Below are positions 1-8,561 of a stretch of DNA of 34,882 bases, in pieces. Origin of the DNA: Sedimenticola sp. GTDB lineage: Bacteria > Pseudomonadota > Gammaproteobacteria > Chromatiales > Chromatiaceae. The position numbers and the translations under genes were made by a program. The stretch covers positions 1 through 34,882 of the forward strand of contig JAMOMH010000139.1 in assembly GCA_027068675.1 (NCBI GenBank). The letters run 5' to 3'. The notes beneath the pieces were generated by a model, which had not been told where the DNA came from, did not search any database, and worked only from the letters and a program-made list of their open reading frames with translations. Each line of letters opens with the position of its first letter. Positions within the stretch are counted from its first letter, which is position 1.

Positions 1-978
1 GCCATCAACGATGACACCTTTTACCTCGCCGGTGAGCTGTCCATCTTCGATATCAAGCCTGTTGGCGCGGATAAAATCGATGCCTAGCTTCTTTTGTAGA
101 TGCTCAGCAAAGTAGGTGAAACCGCCTGAGAGAATACCCACGGTATAGCCGAGGCGCTTTAGGGTGGAGATGAGGCGGGCTGCCCCCTCGGTGATGGGCA
201 AGGTTTCGGCGATGCCTTTTAGGACAGATTCATCCAGCCCTTTGAGTAATCCCATGCGGCGGCGGAAGCTCTCCTGAAAATCGATCTCACCGCGCATGGC
301 CGACTCGGTGATGGCAATCACCTGATCACCAATACCTGCTGCCTTGGCCAGTTCATCGATCACCTCTACTTGGATTAGGGTGGAGTCCATATCAAAGACG
401 ATCAGGCGGCGGTTACGGCGGTAGAGATCATCCTCCTGAAAGGCGATATCGACCGCTTCATCGTTGGTGATCTCCAGCAGATCTTCACGTAGCTTGGTCA
501 CGTTGGCTGCCTCGCCCCGCAGGCTGAATTCAACGCAGGCGCGGCGGTGGGGGTTTGCATTCTGGAGTGAGAAGCGGCCTGAGAGTCGATTGATTTTGTC
601 GATATTGAGACCGTGTTGGGCCACTACTTTGGTCACGCAGGAGATGTTGTGTGCGGTTAGTTTGCGCCCCAGCAGGGTGACGATATAACGGGGCTTACCT
701 TGTAGGTTGACCCACTCTTCATACTGTTCATCATCAATGACTGAGCTGCTGATTTTTATATTAAGCCGTTCTACTTCACGCTGTAGCGCATCAATTACAG
801 GCGTTGATGCGGTGCCATCAAGCACCTCAATCAGCATGCCGAGTGAGAAGTGATCATGGATCACTGCCTGACCGATATCAAGGATGTTGACCCCGTGCTG
901 GGTCAGCACATCGGAGAGTGAGGCGACAAGGCCTGAGTGGTCTTCACCGGTGATGTTGAGCAGGATTATTTCACGCAT
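1..978 (-). CDS. serB: Phosphoserine phosphatase SerB (3' end cut by window edge)
   Basis: Dephosphorylates phosphoserine in the last step of serine synthesis, in the cytoplasm. The visible 326 residues begin MREIILLNITGEDHSGLV, a typical ACT regulatory domain. A second ACT-like stretch lies around residues 95-175, and the HAD phosphatase motif DMDST follows, with D196 (nucleophile) and D198. The later SGG motif (GILSGGF) is also visible. The reading frame is still open at position 1, so the C-terminal part with the final HAD motif lies outside. Length and two-ACT layout match the gammaproteobacterial long SerB form of about 400 residues. It starts 68 bases from the lipoprotein gene stop, on the same strand. 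Confidence 0.93.
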   Translation of the reverse strand, partial: MREIILLNITGEDHSGLVASLSDVLTQHGVNILDIGQAVIHDHFSLGMLIEVLDGTASTPVIDALQREVERLNIKISSSVIDDEQYEEWVNLQGKPRYIVTLLGRKLTAHNISCVTKVVAQHGLNIDKINRLSGRFSLQNANPHRRACVEFSLRGEAANVTKLREDLLEITNDEAVDIAFQEDDLYRRNRRLIVFDMDSTLIQVEVIDELAKAAGIGDQVIAITESAMRGEIDFQESFRRRMGLLKGLDESVLKGIAETLPITEGAARLISTLKRLGYTVGILSGGFTYFAEHLQKKLGIDFIRANRLDIEDGQLTGEVKGVIVDG

Positions 979-1046
979 CTGATACGGGTCTCATGGGTGA
1001 GGTGTAATAGAGAAACCGCTCATTGTAAACCGGAATGCTTTTTAGA

Positions 1047-1502
1047 TCATGTCTGCTTAGTGGTGTGGCCCGCCTTGGGTGCCTCACCAACCTTACACTC
1101 GGTAAACGTGTAGGGTGTTGGCTCAGGCTCTTCACCCGCCTTGCTGGTCTGTACAAAACGAATACAGTCGGTTTTATAGAATTCGTAGGAGTAGATGTAG
1201 GGCTTCGCCTCCTCCTCTAATCCCACTTCGTGGAAGTGCGCCTCTTCATCCCGCCATTTACCGTTATCGATAAACTCTCTGATCTCACCTTCGGTATTTT
1301 TATACCCAAAGAAGGTGACATATTTACCATCAAGGGTTCTGATTTGGCGCCATCTTTTGATGGTGCCATCTTGCTCAATGACCTCACCCTCCCAGATGCC
1401 CAGTAGCTTTGAGGTGGCTGGGTGGTCAACGTGATTTGAGGTGGCGCAACCGGTTAGCAGGAACAGTGTGAGCACGCTTGCCAGGGGGCGTAATCTGCTC
1501 AT
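1047..1502 (-). CDS. Putative outer-membrane lipoprotein, unknown function
   Basis: A 151-residue protein with a lipoprotein signal peptide: positive start MSRLRPLAS, a hydrophobic stretch, then the lipobox LLTGC with lipidated Cys19. Residue 2 of the mature part is Ala, not Asp, so outer-membrane sorting is the simpler reading. The mature part is hydrophilic, with two further cysteines (in KTDCIRF and TECKVG) that could form a disulfide. I do not recognise the family; the WEGEVIEQDG...W pattern is reminiscent of small beta-barrel lipoproteins, but this is weak. It starts directly after the stop of the ChaN-PDZ gene with no gap, so the two are almost certainly co-transcribed. Confidence 0.75.
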   Translation of the reverse strand: MSRLRPLASVLTLFLLTGCATSNHVDHPATSKLLGIWEGEVIEQDGTIKRWRQIRTLDGKYVTFFGYKNTEGEIREFIDNGKWRDEEAHFHEVGLEEEAKPYIYSYEFYKTDCIRFVQTSKAGEEPEPTPYTFTECKVGEAPKAGHTTKQT

Positions 1503-2678
1503 CTACTTAAGCTCCACGGTAAACTCAAGTATCCGATCACTCAGGAAGAGGCTCTTGCGTTGCACTTTGACCACAACGCTCTCTCCTGGTTTTTTATCCA
1601 TTAGGATATTTTTTAGCTCACCGTAACTCTCTAAAGTGTTGCCATCGAGTTCAATGATCTTATCTTCGACGGCCATACCCGCCTCTTCAGCATGACTCTC
1701 TTTGCTAAACTTGGTGACCTTGATGACCCCCTCCTCTTCGGTGTCGAGGTAGACTCCTATCATGCCGTGGCGCTCAATATGCTGTGCCTTAGTAGAAATA
1801 AGGTAGTCACCCAGATCTTTGCTGAGGTAGTTGCCCCCGCTATTAATTAGCAGGGCTGATGAGATGGGCGTACGCCGCTCCAGGCGATTGGGAATGCCGG
1901 TGCGAAAGGCGAGATGCCCGGTGCCAGCGATCAGCACCATATGTCCATCGGGGTTGGCTTTGAAGTGTTCTGATGCCCGTTGAGCCATCCCCTCATCCCA
2001 GATCAATTGAGCCTCAACAAAAAAATCAAAGTTACGTTTGTCGGAGTGTGGGTGTAGCTCAAAGATCTCTTTTAGTTGTTGGCTATATTGCTCGCTATCA
2101 CGGTTTATCTCTTTTGGTATTTTTGCTCTCTCTTCATCGGTCAGTGCCTCAATGCCTTCAGAGGCTACTTTGCGGGTGATCTCTTTCTCAATGTTGAGAG
2201 CAATAACGGGGATAGCCTTCTCACGTGCAAAGCGGAGTAGGGGGCGATAGAGGCGGTAGTCAAAACGCCAGCGGTCAAAATATTCACTTTCGTTGAGAAA
2301 GTCGACTTCATCAATTTCGCCAGAGATGTAGCGATCTAATGCGCCTTGATAGGGCTGGAAAAACTGCTCCATTGCCAACACCACATCGGGGTGTTTTTCA
2401 TACATCGCTTTGAGGACGGCCAGTTGGGTCAGGTGGTGGTCGTAACGGTCGTGTGATTCGCTGACATAGACCAACTGATTTTCAGTCACTTGGTCGAGTA
2501 GTTTATCCATGTCAAAGAGCTGGTTGAGGTCGACCACAACTGCCGCTGGCATCACTATTTCATCTTTGGCTGCTGGTGCTGTAGTCTGCTCATCGGCTGA
2601 GATTGAAGTGGCACAAAAGAGTACCAATGTTGTAAAACAACCAATCAGGGGTTCACGCCATCTGTTAATGTTTGTCAA
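1503..2678 (-). CDS. ChaN/Tiki-superfamily protein with C-terminal PDZ domain, exported
   Basis: A two-domain exported protein. After a signal peptide (hydrophobic run LIGCFTTLVLFCATSISA) comes a ChaN-like domain (about residues 50-290) with VYVSESHDRYDHH, VVLAMEQFF and the late MVLIAGTGHLAFRTGIP block. A PDZ domain follows at about 300-385 (GVIKVTKFSKESHAEEAGM, DKIIELDG). ChaN proteins are linked to haem or iron handling, and the wider fold includes Tiki-type proteases; which applies here is not shown. I chose the TTG at 2678 because AGAGGA sits six bases upstream and the signal peptide then starts at residue 1. An in-frame ATG at 2723 would add 15 residues with no visible ribosome site. Divergent from the peptidase gene and contiguous with the lipoprotein gene. 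Confidence 0.82.
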   Translation of the reverse strand: MTNINRWREPLIGCFTTLVLFCATSISADEQTTAPAAKDEIVMPAAVVVDLNQLFDMDKLLDQVTENQLVYVSESHDRYDHHLTQLAVLKAMYEKHPDVVLAMEQFFQPYQGALDRYISGEIDEVDFLNESEYFDRWRFDYRLYRPLLRFAREKAIPVIALNIEKEITRKVASEGIEALTDEERAKIPKEINRDSEQYSQQLKEIFELHPHSDKRNFDFFVEAQLIWDEGMAQRASEHFKANPDGHMVLIAGTGHLAFRTGIPNRLERRTPISSALLINSGGNYLSKDLGDYLISTKAQHIERHGMIGVYLDTEEEGVIKVTKFSKESHAEEAGMAVEDKIIELDGNTLESYGELKNILMDKKPGESVVVKVQRKSLFLSDRILEFTVELK

Positions 2679-2726
2679 AATAGATCCTCTTAATCGCTCA
2701 CTTTTATTTTTCTGCAAGCCCATTGG

Positions 2727-4853
2727 ATGCCAACTATGCCGATACGTTCCCTGATTGCTGCTCTGTTGTTAATGCTGCCGCTGGTTGGCCAAGCGGTTGT
2801 AACGATTGATCATGATATTCAGGTCAAGCTACAACCTTCAACAGGTAGGCTTGAGGTGAGTGATCAGATCACTCTGCCATCGGCGGGTGAGTGGTATTTT
2901 CAACTCCATGCAGGCCTCAATCCGCAGGTTGAGGGCGGTGCTGTAAAACTTGAACGCGTTGGTCGTGATCAAGCCGCTGTCCCTATTGAGATATACCGCC
3001 TTACTCTAGCACAGCCACTTCAAGTGACGATCCGTTATCAGGGGAAAATTCAGCATCCGTTACAAACATTGGCTGAAAGCCCTGGACGTGAGCGCCCTGT
3101 CTCGCCGGGCGATATCAGTGGTGAGGGTGTTTTTCTGAGCGCATCGGCTGCTTGGTACCCCCTCTTTTCTGCTGTTTTGCAGCGCTATTCACTTCAGGTC
3201 AATCTACCAGCGGGGTGGCTGGCTGTTAGTCAGGGTGAGGGGCCAACATTAGCTGAGAAATCTGGCCGTATTAATATCGGTTGGCAGGCTAAACAGCCAC
3301 AGGACGATATATACCTGATTGCCGCCCCCTTTCAGCTCTACCAGCAGCAGGGCGGGAAGATAGATCTTCAGGTCTATCTGAGATCTAAGGATGATGCATT
3401 GGCAAAGCGCTATCTGGATGTAACGCAAGAGTATATCGACCTCTACCAGCGGTTGATTGGGCCATACCCGTATAGCAAATTTGCCATGGTAGAGAACTTC
3501 TGGCAGAGCGGTTACGGTATGCCCTCGTTTACCCTGTTAGGTTCTCGGGTGATTCGACTCCCTTTTATCCTCTACACCTCCTATCCGCATGAGATTGTGC
3601 ACAACTGGTGGGGCAATGGTGTCTATACCGATTATGAGAAAGGCAATTGGAGTGAGGGGTTAACCAGCTATCTGGCTGACCATCTGCTTAAAGAGCAACG
3701 TGGCAAAGGGGTGGCTTATCGCCGAGATGCGCTACAGCGTTTTCAGGATTATGTTCGCAAAGGTAATGATTTTCCATTGGTTGAATTTCGTGGTCGTCAT
3801 TCGGTTGCCAGCCAAGCGGTGGGTTATGATAAAAGTCTGATGTTCTACCACATGTTACGGCGTGAGTTGGGTGATAAAACCTTTATCGAAGGGTTGCGCC
3901 GTTTTTATAGCGATAATCGCTTCAAACTGGCCAGTTATGCTGATCTGCAATATGCATTTGAGACGGTGAGTGGACGCTCACTCCAACCATTTTTTAGCGA
4001 GTGGACTCAACGCACTGGTGCGCCGAGGTTGGCGCTTAATCAAACTGAAGTGAAGCCTGTTGCAGGGGGTTATCGACTCACAGCTCAATTGCAACAGACT
4101 CAAATTGAGCCGGTATTTGATCTGCTAGTACCGATAGTGGTCTATCTGGCCGATGGCCAACCACCCGTGCAGGTCAGCCGACGAATGAGTGAGCGCACCC
4201 TTGCGCTTGATCTAAAACTCAAAGCCGCTCCGGTTAGAATTGATATTGATCCACACTATGATCTGTTTCGTCAGTTGCATCCAGAGGAGTCGCCCGCGAG
4301 TTTGAGCAAACTCTTTGGTGCAAAGCGAGTGACTATCGTGCTCCCCTCTAAGGCTGAGGCTCTACAGTTACGCGCCTATCGACATCTAGCAAAAGAGTGG
4401 GCGCAGGGTTACCCCGAGGCTGAGATTGTTGAGGATAGTGATTTGGCATCGTTGCCGAATGACCGGCCTGTCTGGTTGCTGGGCTGGAAAAACCGTTTTC
4501 GTAGCCAGTTGGCTGATCAACTGCCAACAAGCCAAGCGGTGCTCTCTGAGAAGGGTATCAACAGTGGTGGGCAAGATTATGGCAAACGTGGCCATAGTGT
4601 TGTGATTGCCAGCAGACAGGTTAATGGTCACTCCATCGCTTGGATTGGCTCAGAGAGTGCTAAGGCAGTGGCGGGTTTGATTAGAAAGCTCCCCCACTAC
4701 AGTAAATATGGCCTGCTGATTTTTGCGGGAGATCGCCCAACCATCCAAGTCAAACAGCAGTGGCGTATTGATCGTTCACCACTGCGTCTGCCGTTGGTGG
4801 ATGGTGTCACAGTAGAGGTGGTTAAACCTCTCTCCTTGTTAGAGGCGCTATAG
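2727..4853 (+). CDS. M1-family (gluzincin) metallopeptidase, exported
   Basis: A 708-residue predicted zinc aminopeptidase-like protein. It has an N-terminal signal peptide (hydrophobic run IAALLLMLPLVGQA). The zinc site is HEIVH at 288-292 followed by E310 in NWSEGL, i.e. HExxH-x17-E, one residue shorter than the usual M1 spacing. The block FAMVENFWQSGYGMPS (252-267) occupies the place of the M1 GxMEN loop. The region from about 420 to 708 has no clear similarity I can name and includes a late segment (about 525-700) that could be a separate domain. Likely periplasmic or envelope-facing. It is divergent from the ChaN-PDZ gene by about 50 bases, so they may share control. Substrate unknown. 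Confidence 0.85.
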   Translation: MPTMPIRSLIAALLLMLPLVGQAVVTIDHDIQVKLQPSTGRLEVSDQITLPSAGEWYFQLHAGLNPQVEGGAVKLERVGRDQAAVPIEIYRLTLAQPLQVTIRYQGKIQHPLQTLAESPGRERPVSPGDISGEGVFLSASAAWYPLFSAVLQRYSLQVNLPAGWLAVSQGEGPTLAEKSGRINIGWQAKQPQDDIYLIAAPFQLYQQQGGKIDLQVYLRSKDDALAKRYLDVTQEYIDLYQRLIGPYPYSKFAMVENFWQSGYGMPSFTLLGSRVIRLPFILYTSYPHEIVHNWWGNGVYTDYEKGNWSEGLTSYLADHLLKEQRGKGVAYRRDALQRFQDYVRKGNDFPLVEFRGRHSVASQAVGYDKSLMFYHMLRRELGDKTFIEGLRRFYSDNRFKLASYADLQYAFETVSGRSLQPFFSEWTQRTGAPRLALNQTEVKPVAGGYRLTAQLQQTQIEPVFDLLVPIVVYLADGQPPVQVSRRMSERTLALDLKLKAAPVRIDIDPHYDLFRQLHPEESPASLSKLFGAKRVTIVLPSKAEALQLRAYRHLAKEWAQGYPEAEIVEDSDLASLPNDRPVWLLGWKNRFRSQLADQLPTSQAVLSEKGINSGGQDYGKRGHSVVIASRQVNGHSIAWIGSESAKAVAGLIRKLPHYSKYGLLIFAGDRPTIQVKQQWRIDRSPLRLPLVDGVTVEVVKPLSLLEAL

Positions 4854-4854
4854 A

Positions 4855-5247
4855 TCAGGATCTAGCAGGAACAACATGTCCCGCTCTAGCAAGGGTCGAG
4901 TTGACCGCCTTAATCAGCCGGTCGGGATCAAAAGGCTTTTGTAGCCAGCCGTTAGCGCCCATTCGCTTTGCTTTATCTTTTTTAAAGTCGGCGCTTTCGG
5001 TGGTTAGCATGATGATGGGGGTTGTAGTAAACCCCTCTAGTCGGCGCAGCTTACTTACGAGGCTGATGCCATTCATGTTGGGCATATTGATGTCGGTTAG
5101 AACCAAATCAAAGCTATTTTCGCGGGCAATACTCATCGCCTCAATGCCATCATCAGCTACCACCACTTCATGCCCTTCACCCTCTAGAACTCCTTTGATA
5201 AGCTCCCGCATCACTCTTTGGTCATCTACTGCCATTATTCGAGCCAT
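4855..5247 (-). CDS. Single-domain CheY-like response regulator
   Basis: A 130-residue receiver domain with no output domain. Acid pocket D8-D9, phosphoacceptor D52 in LVLTDINMP, the conserved Thr in MLTTES and Lys in LQKPFDP are all present, so it should be phosphorylatable. Such proteins act by protein contact, for example on a flagellar motor or in a phosphorelay; no partner kinase lies beside it. Start chosen at the second ATG (5247), because AGGGG lies six bases before it and abuts the first ATG at 5253. It converges on the peptidase gene with one base between stops. Confidence 0.9.
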   Translation of the reverse strand: MARIMAVDDQRVMRELIKGVLEGEGHEVVVADDGIEAMSIARENSFDLVLTDINMPNMNGISLVSKLRRLEGFTTTPIIMLTTESADFKKDKAKRMGANGWLQKPFDPDRLIKAVNSTLARAGHVVPARS

Positions 5248-5483
5248 TGTCATCCCCTAAGGTTATCTACATAAGCGATTTATGTGATGCTTATCGACCA
5301 ATGAGAGGGAGACTTAAATGCCTTTTTAGGCTGGGGAGGTGTGGTGTGGAATATACCGCTATGATTTAGTGTTCAAATGTTGGTGTGGCTTGTAGACGTG
5401 AGTAGCGGACTATCTGAAAGAGTAGGTGGCTCAGCTCTTGAACTCAGAGGCTCCTTATGAGGAGAGTGGTGATCTCTTGTTAT

Positions 5484-6065
5484 CTATTTTGATGGGAGTT
5501 TTTTCCACCAATAGGGCTGGCTTTTGTCGATAGCGGTGGGTCTCTCCTCTTGTTGGATGGCGGTGCGTACCATGCGTAGTGTGTAGGTGCGGTCACCCCA
5601 AATGTGCCCTGATTTACCGGTATTGAAGTGGACATACCAGGAGAAGTGTTCATGCTGTTTGTTGGGTGCAGTGGTCCAGACAAAGGTGTTTGGTGTGGCT
5701 GGGAATACCGCTAAGTTGATAGAGGGGGATTTACACCCCTCTTTGAGTAGGCTGCTCAGCTCGGTGATGGAGGGGATGCGCCAGTCTGAATAGCCGTCTA
5801 ACCTATCTTCATTGGCGAGGCTGGTATTTAATCGAGCACTTTTTTTTGTTAGTTTAGTGGCGCTGCCTGCTGAACACTCTTCGCCTTGCATGCCGGTTAA
5901 GCAGCGTTGCCACATAAGGCCTGTTGCTATATCGAGTACCGTGCCATCTTGTTGATTGATAGTAAAACGCCCATCATCTGTGTTGATGGCTGCTCCGGTG
6001 CATTTTTGGGCTAATGCTGGTGTACTCAGCAAAAGAGCTAGGGCAATTGTCATACAGCGCAACAT
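5484..6065 (-). CDS. DUF1566 (Lcl C-terminal-like) exported protein
   Basis: A 193-residue protein with a cleavable signal peptide ending in TPALA-Q. The body matches the DUF1566 pattern: DGTVLDIATGLMWQRC near residue 45, GYSDWRIPSITELSSLL near 100-115, and a C-terminal FVWTT ... RTYTLRMVRT block. DUF1566 domains occur in extracellular or envelope proteins, sometimes adhesin-like; function here is unknown. Several cysteines (about four in the mature part) suggest disulfides in the periplasm. A purine-rich ribosome site GAGGGAGAG precedes the ATG. It stands alone, with about 235 bases on either side free of genes. Confidence 0.82.
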   Translation of the reverse strand: MLRCMTIALALLLSTPALAQKCTGAAINTDDGRFTINQQDGTVLDIATGLMWQRCLTGMQGEECSAGSATKLTKKSARLNTSLANEDRLDGYSDWRIPSITELSSLLKEGCKSPSINLAVFPATPNTFVWTTAPNKQHEHFSWYVHFNTGKSGHIWGDRTYTLRMVRTAIQQEERPTAIDKSQPYWWKKLPSK

Positions 6066-6257
6066 CTCATCTCTCCCTCTTCTGTACTAACAACTCAACC
6101 AGTAGTACTTATTTAGAGCTCCCTTAAGTCCCTAATGAGGCGCTGGATAGGATTACTGTTTGGCTTACTAATAGTTTGGTTTTTTTTTAGTGTTCTTGAA
6201 ATTGGTAATAACCATCGGTTATGCATGTTGTGGCAGGGTTATCCCTGCGCAGAGGCT

Positions 6258-6282
6258 AAAAAATAGGGGAAACTCCCTCTAT
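6258..6282 (-). terminator. Rho-independent terminator of the HDOD-GAF gene
   Basis: Read on the minus strand just past the stop of the HDOD gene: ATAG-a-GGG, loop AGTTT, CCC-CTAT, then six T. This gives a seven-pair stem with one bulge. A second small perfect hairpin, GCAGGG-TTAT-CCCTGC, lies at 6233-6248. Confidence 0.6.
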
Positions 6283-6300
6283 CACTTGTTTTGGCTGATT

Positions 6301-7716
6301 TTAGCGGGTGGTGGTGGCTGTTTTACTTGGCTTCTGTTTGGTTTCGTTATTGACCTGTTGGCAGATGCGGCTGAAGTGGGTGTGTATGGTTTTATTGAGT
6401 GATGTACCCGTGCTGCTATTGTCGGCAAATATTAGCCCTAAAGCACGCTGTTGACTGAAGAGTGAGGCGATGAAAAACTCAGGGCTATCTAATAGCGCTG
6501 CTATAGATTTTGGAATGAGCTGAGCATGTTTTTTTAGGTTCTCTTTGTTCATCCACAGTTGGTGAGGTTTACTTAGCAGGAGGCCGAAGATGTTGTCACG
6601 TTGGCTGCTGATTTTGAATTGGCGAAGTTTTGAATCGGCTACTTTATCGATGATTTTTCGCACCCGTAGCTCTTTTCCATCAGCTGAGAGCTGAATGAAA
6701 GCGACACGTTGCAGCCCTGCATCTTCATGGAGTTGGTGCAGTGCTCGGGTGATGAGGGCGTCAAGTCCAGAAGGCTTTTTCTCCTGAGGAGCGCTTTTAA
6801 CAGAAATGGGTGATTGGGTGCTTTTGGCCGCTGTTTTGCTCTTTTCAGTGGGGTGCTTGTGCTCTATTTTGCTGCTCTGTTTTGTCGGTGTGGGTGGTGG
6901 CCCCAGTATCAAATTATAGATGGGGCATGTCAGTCCTAAATTGTGAATATTTCTAGCTGTTTCAGCGGCTTGAGCGTGGATGCTGGAGGATAGCTCGTCA
7001 GCTGTTTTTTGTGTCTGTTTAGAGGCCTCATCTAATAGTGAGATGATCTCATCACTATACCAATTTGTTGTTGAAGCTTGACTGATGGCGCAGGAGAGTT
7101 TAATGCAACTGTGCCTCTGTCCATGGGTTAGGTGTGGCATATTCCAGTGGGTGAGCAGTGACTGATTCAGATCCTCAAGGGTGGTCGTCTGAAATAGGTC
7201 TAGTGAGGCCTCTGTTCGACTTCTGCCATAGCAGGGTAATAGGGTGACTCTTTGTGCAATCTTTGGCTCATGTAACCACAGTGATATTTCTGCAGCATGT
7301 TCGAGTAGTATGGCGGTCGCCAGTTCATTGGGCTGGGGGTCTCTACAGAGATGGGCATAGCTTGTGGCATAGAGTATGCGGCTGTAGCAGTCGGCAATAG
7401 GTTTTTGGACTGCCGGAGGCATCGTTTCTGTGAGTTGTGGGAAATGCTCAAAGTGCTCCTCAAGCCAGTGCATACCGAGGAGTGAAATGGCTTGGTTGAT
7501 GCTAAATAACGGTGTTTTTTTTCTGCTTAAGATCTGATTGACAGCACGCAGTACCTGCAAACTAAAGCCGGGATCGCGCCTAATAATATTAGCTAGCTCG
7601 GTGTAGTTGGCTGACTTTGTGTGGATGACCTGCCGAATCTGTTTTGGTGTGCTGGCTAGGGTTGGAAAGGGGGCATCTTTTAAACGATCTAGCCAATCTT
7701 TTGATGAGTGGGGCAT
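6301..7716 (-). CDS. HDOD-domain protein with C-terminal GAF-like domain
   Basis: A 471-residue cytoplasmic signalling protein. Residues about 10-205 form an HDOD domain: PFPTLASTPKQIRQVI, then IIRRDPGFSLQVLRAVNQ and INQAISLLGMHWLEE. A Ser/Thr/Lys/Pro-rich linker (about 275-325) leads to a GAF-like domain at about 330-455 that ends in the typical ALGLIFADN strand. HDOD proteins lack the metal-binding residues of HD phosphodiesterases and usually act as regulatory scaffolds; the GAF part may bind a small ligand. No weakly conserved HD catalytic pair was noticed. Monocistronic, with a terminator after it. Specific role unknown. Confidence 0.83.
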   Translation of the reverse strand: MPHSSKDWLDRLKDAPFPTLASTPKQIRQVIHTKSANYTELANIIRRDPGFSLQVLRAVNQILSRKKTPLFSINQAISLLGMHWLEEHFEHFPQLTETMPPAVQKPIADCYSRILYATSYAHLCRDPQPNELATAILLEHAAEISLWLHEPKIAQRVTLLPCYGRSRTEASLDLFQTTTLEDLNQSLLTHWNMPHLTHGQRHSCIKLSCAISQASTTNWYSDEIISLLDEASKQTQKTADELSSSIHAQAAETARNIHNLGLTCPIYNLILGPPPTPTKQSSKIEHKHPTEKSKTAAKSTQSPISVKSAPQEKKPSGLDALITRALHQLHEDAGLQRVAFIQLSADGKELRVRKIIDKVADSKLRQFKISSQRDNIFGLLLSKPHQLWMNKENLKKHAQLIPKSIAALLDSPEFFIASLFSQQRALGLIFADNSSTGTSLNKTIHTHFSRICQQVNNETKQKPSKTATTTR

Positions 7717-7761
7717 ACGATCAATCCATCGATTATCATGTCAATGCAATGGTCGGCGTGA

Positions 7762-7788
7762 AGAGGAGAATCTTTAGGACTCTCCTCT
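7762..7788 (-). other. Hairpin downstream of narL
   Basis: AGAGGAGA at 7762-7769 pairs with TCTCCTCT at 7781-7788, giving an eight-pair stem with an 11-base loop, about 75 bases past the narL stop. There is no U-tract, so termination by this hairpin alone is uncertain. Confidence 0.35.
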
Positions 7789-7861
7789 ACAATAGTCGGT
7801 GGATTAGTTGTTAAAGGGATCTCTGAACAGCGCTAGTCAGTCAAACTTATCTAGAGGCTCC

Positions 7862-8515
7862 CTAATCATTTTTTTTGCCACTCACCATCCAAACTGCCGC
7901 CTCAAGGCGAGAGCGTAGATTGAGTTTTTTGAGCAGATGTTTGACATGTACTTTGACGGTGCCCTCGGTAATATCCAATTCGCGGGCGATCATTTTGTTG
8001 CTGAGACCATTGGCAATCAGCTCAAGAATCTCCTGCTCACGCCCAGTAAGATTGGCCTGACCAGGGTTAGCGGGTGAGGTGTCGGTGCGTAGAGCTTGGG
8101 CTAGTAGCTCAGTTAGTTGATCGCTGATCACCAGGCGACCATCTGCGGCGTTACGTAACCTTGCAAGGATATCCTCCGGCTCCATATCTTTTAGTAGATA
8201 GCCATCAACGCCGGCACGTAGCGCTGAGACGACATTCTCCTCATTGTTGGAGACAGTCAGCATGATGACCCGTGATTTTAGATCGGAGGCTTTGATGATT
8301 TTTAGCGTCTCAATGCCGTCCATGCCCTTCATATTGAGGTCGAGCAGGATGAGGTCGGGCTGGATCTGTTGGGCGAGTTCAATGCCCTCTTCGCCAGAGG
8401 CTGCTTCACCGACCAACTCTAAACTCTCTTCCAATGAGATCAGGTCTGCGACCCCTTTACGGAAGAGTGGGTGGTCATCAATAACGATAATGGTGCTTAT
8501 ACTGTTTTCGTTCAT
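7862..8515 (-). CDS. narL: Nitrate/nitrite response regulator NarL
   Basis: A 217-residue response regulator of the NarL/FixJ family. Receiver domain at about 8-125 with D13-D14 and phosphoacceptor D59 in DLILLDLNM, the same residue number as E. coli NarL, and K in YLLKDMEP. A LuxR-type helix-turn-helix lies at about 150-215 (LTGREQEILELIANGLSNKMIARELDI). It would bind heptamer sites and control nitrate genes. Start set at the ATG at 8515, which has AGAAGG five bases upstream. The same frame stays open back to 8638, but that longer version would overlap the narX end and add a non-receiver tail. Lies 46 bases after narX, so it is the second gene of a narXL operon. Confidence 0.92.
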   Translation of the reverse strand: MNENSISTIIVIDDHPLFRKGVADLISLEESLELVGEAASGEEGIELAQQIQPDLILLDLNMKGMDGIETLKIIKASDLKSRVIMLTVSNNEENVVSALRAGVDGYLLKDMEPEDILARLRNAADGRLVISDQLTELLAQALRTDTSPANPGQANLTGREQEILELIANGLSNKMIARELDITEGTVKVHVKHLLKKLNLRSRLEAAVWMVSGKKND

Positions 8516-8561
8516 AAATACCTTCTCAATGTTCAGGGGGGCTTCTCTGCCAGCCTCGAGT

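Noticed and set aside
6226-6290. Riboswitch-like pattern of hairpins (c-di-GMP type considered)
   Set aside because: The conserved core and tetraloop receptor sequences are missing; the hairpins are better explained as the HDOD terminator.
6190-6402. Plus-strand ORF of 70 codons across the HDOD gene end
   Set aside because: Overlaps the end of a well-supported minus-strand gene and its terminator, with no ribosome site.
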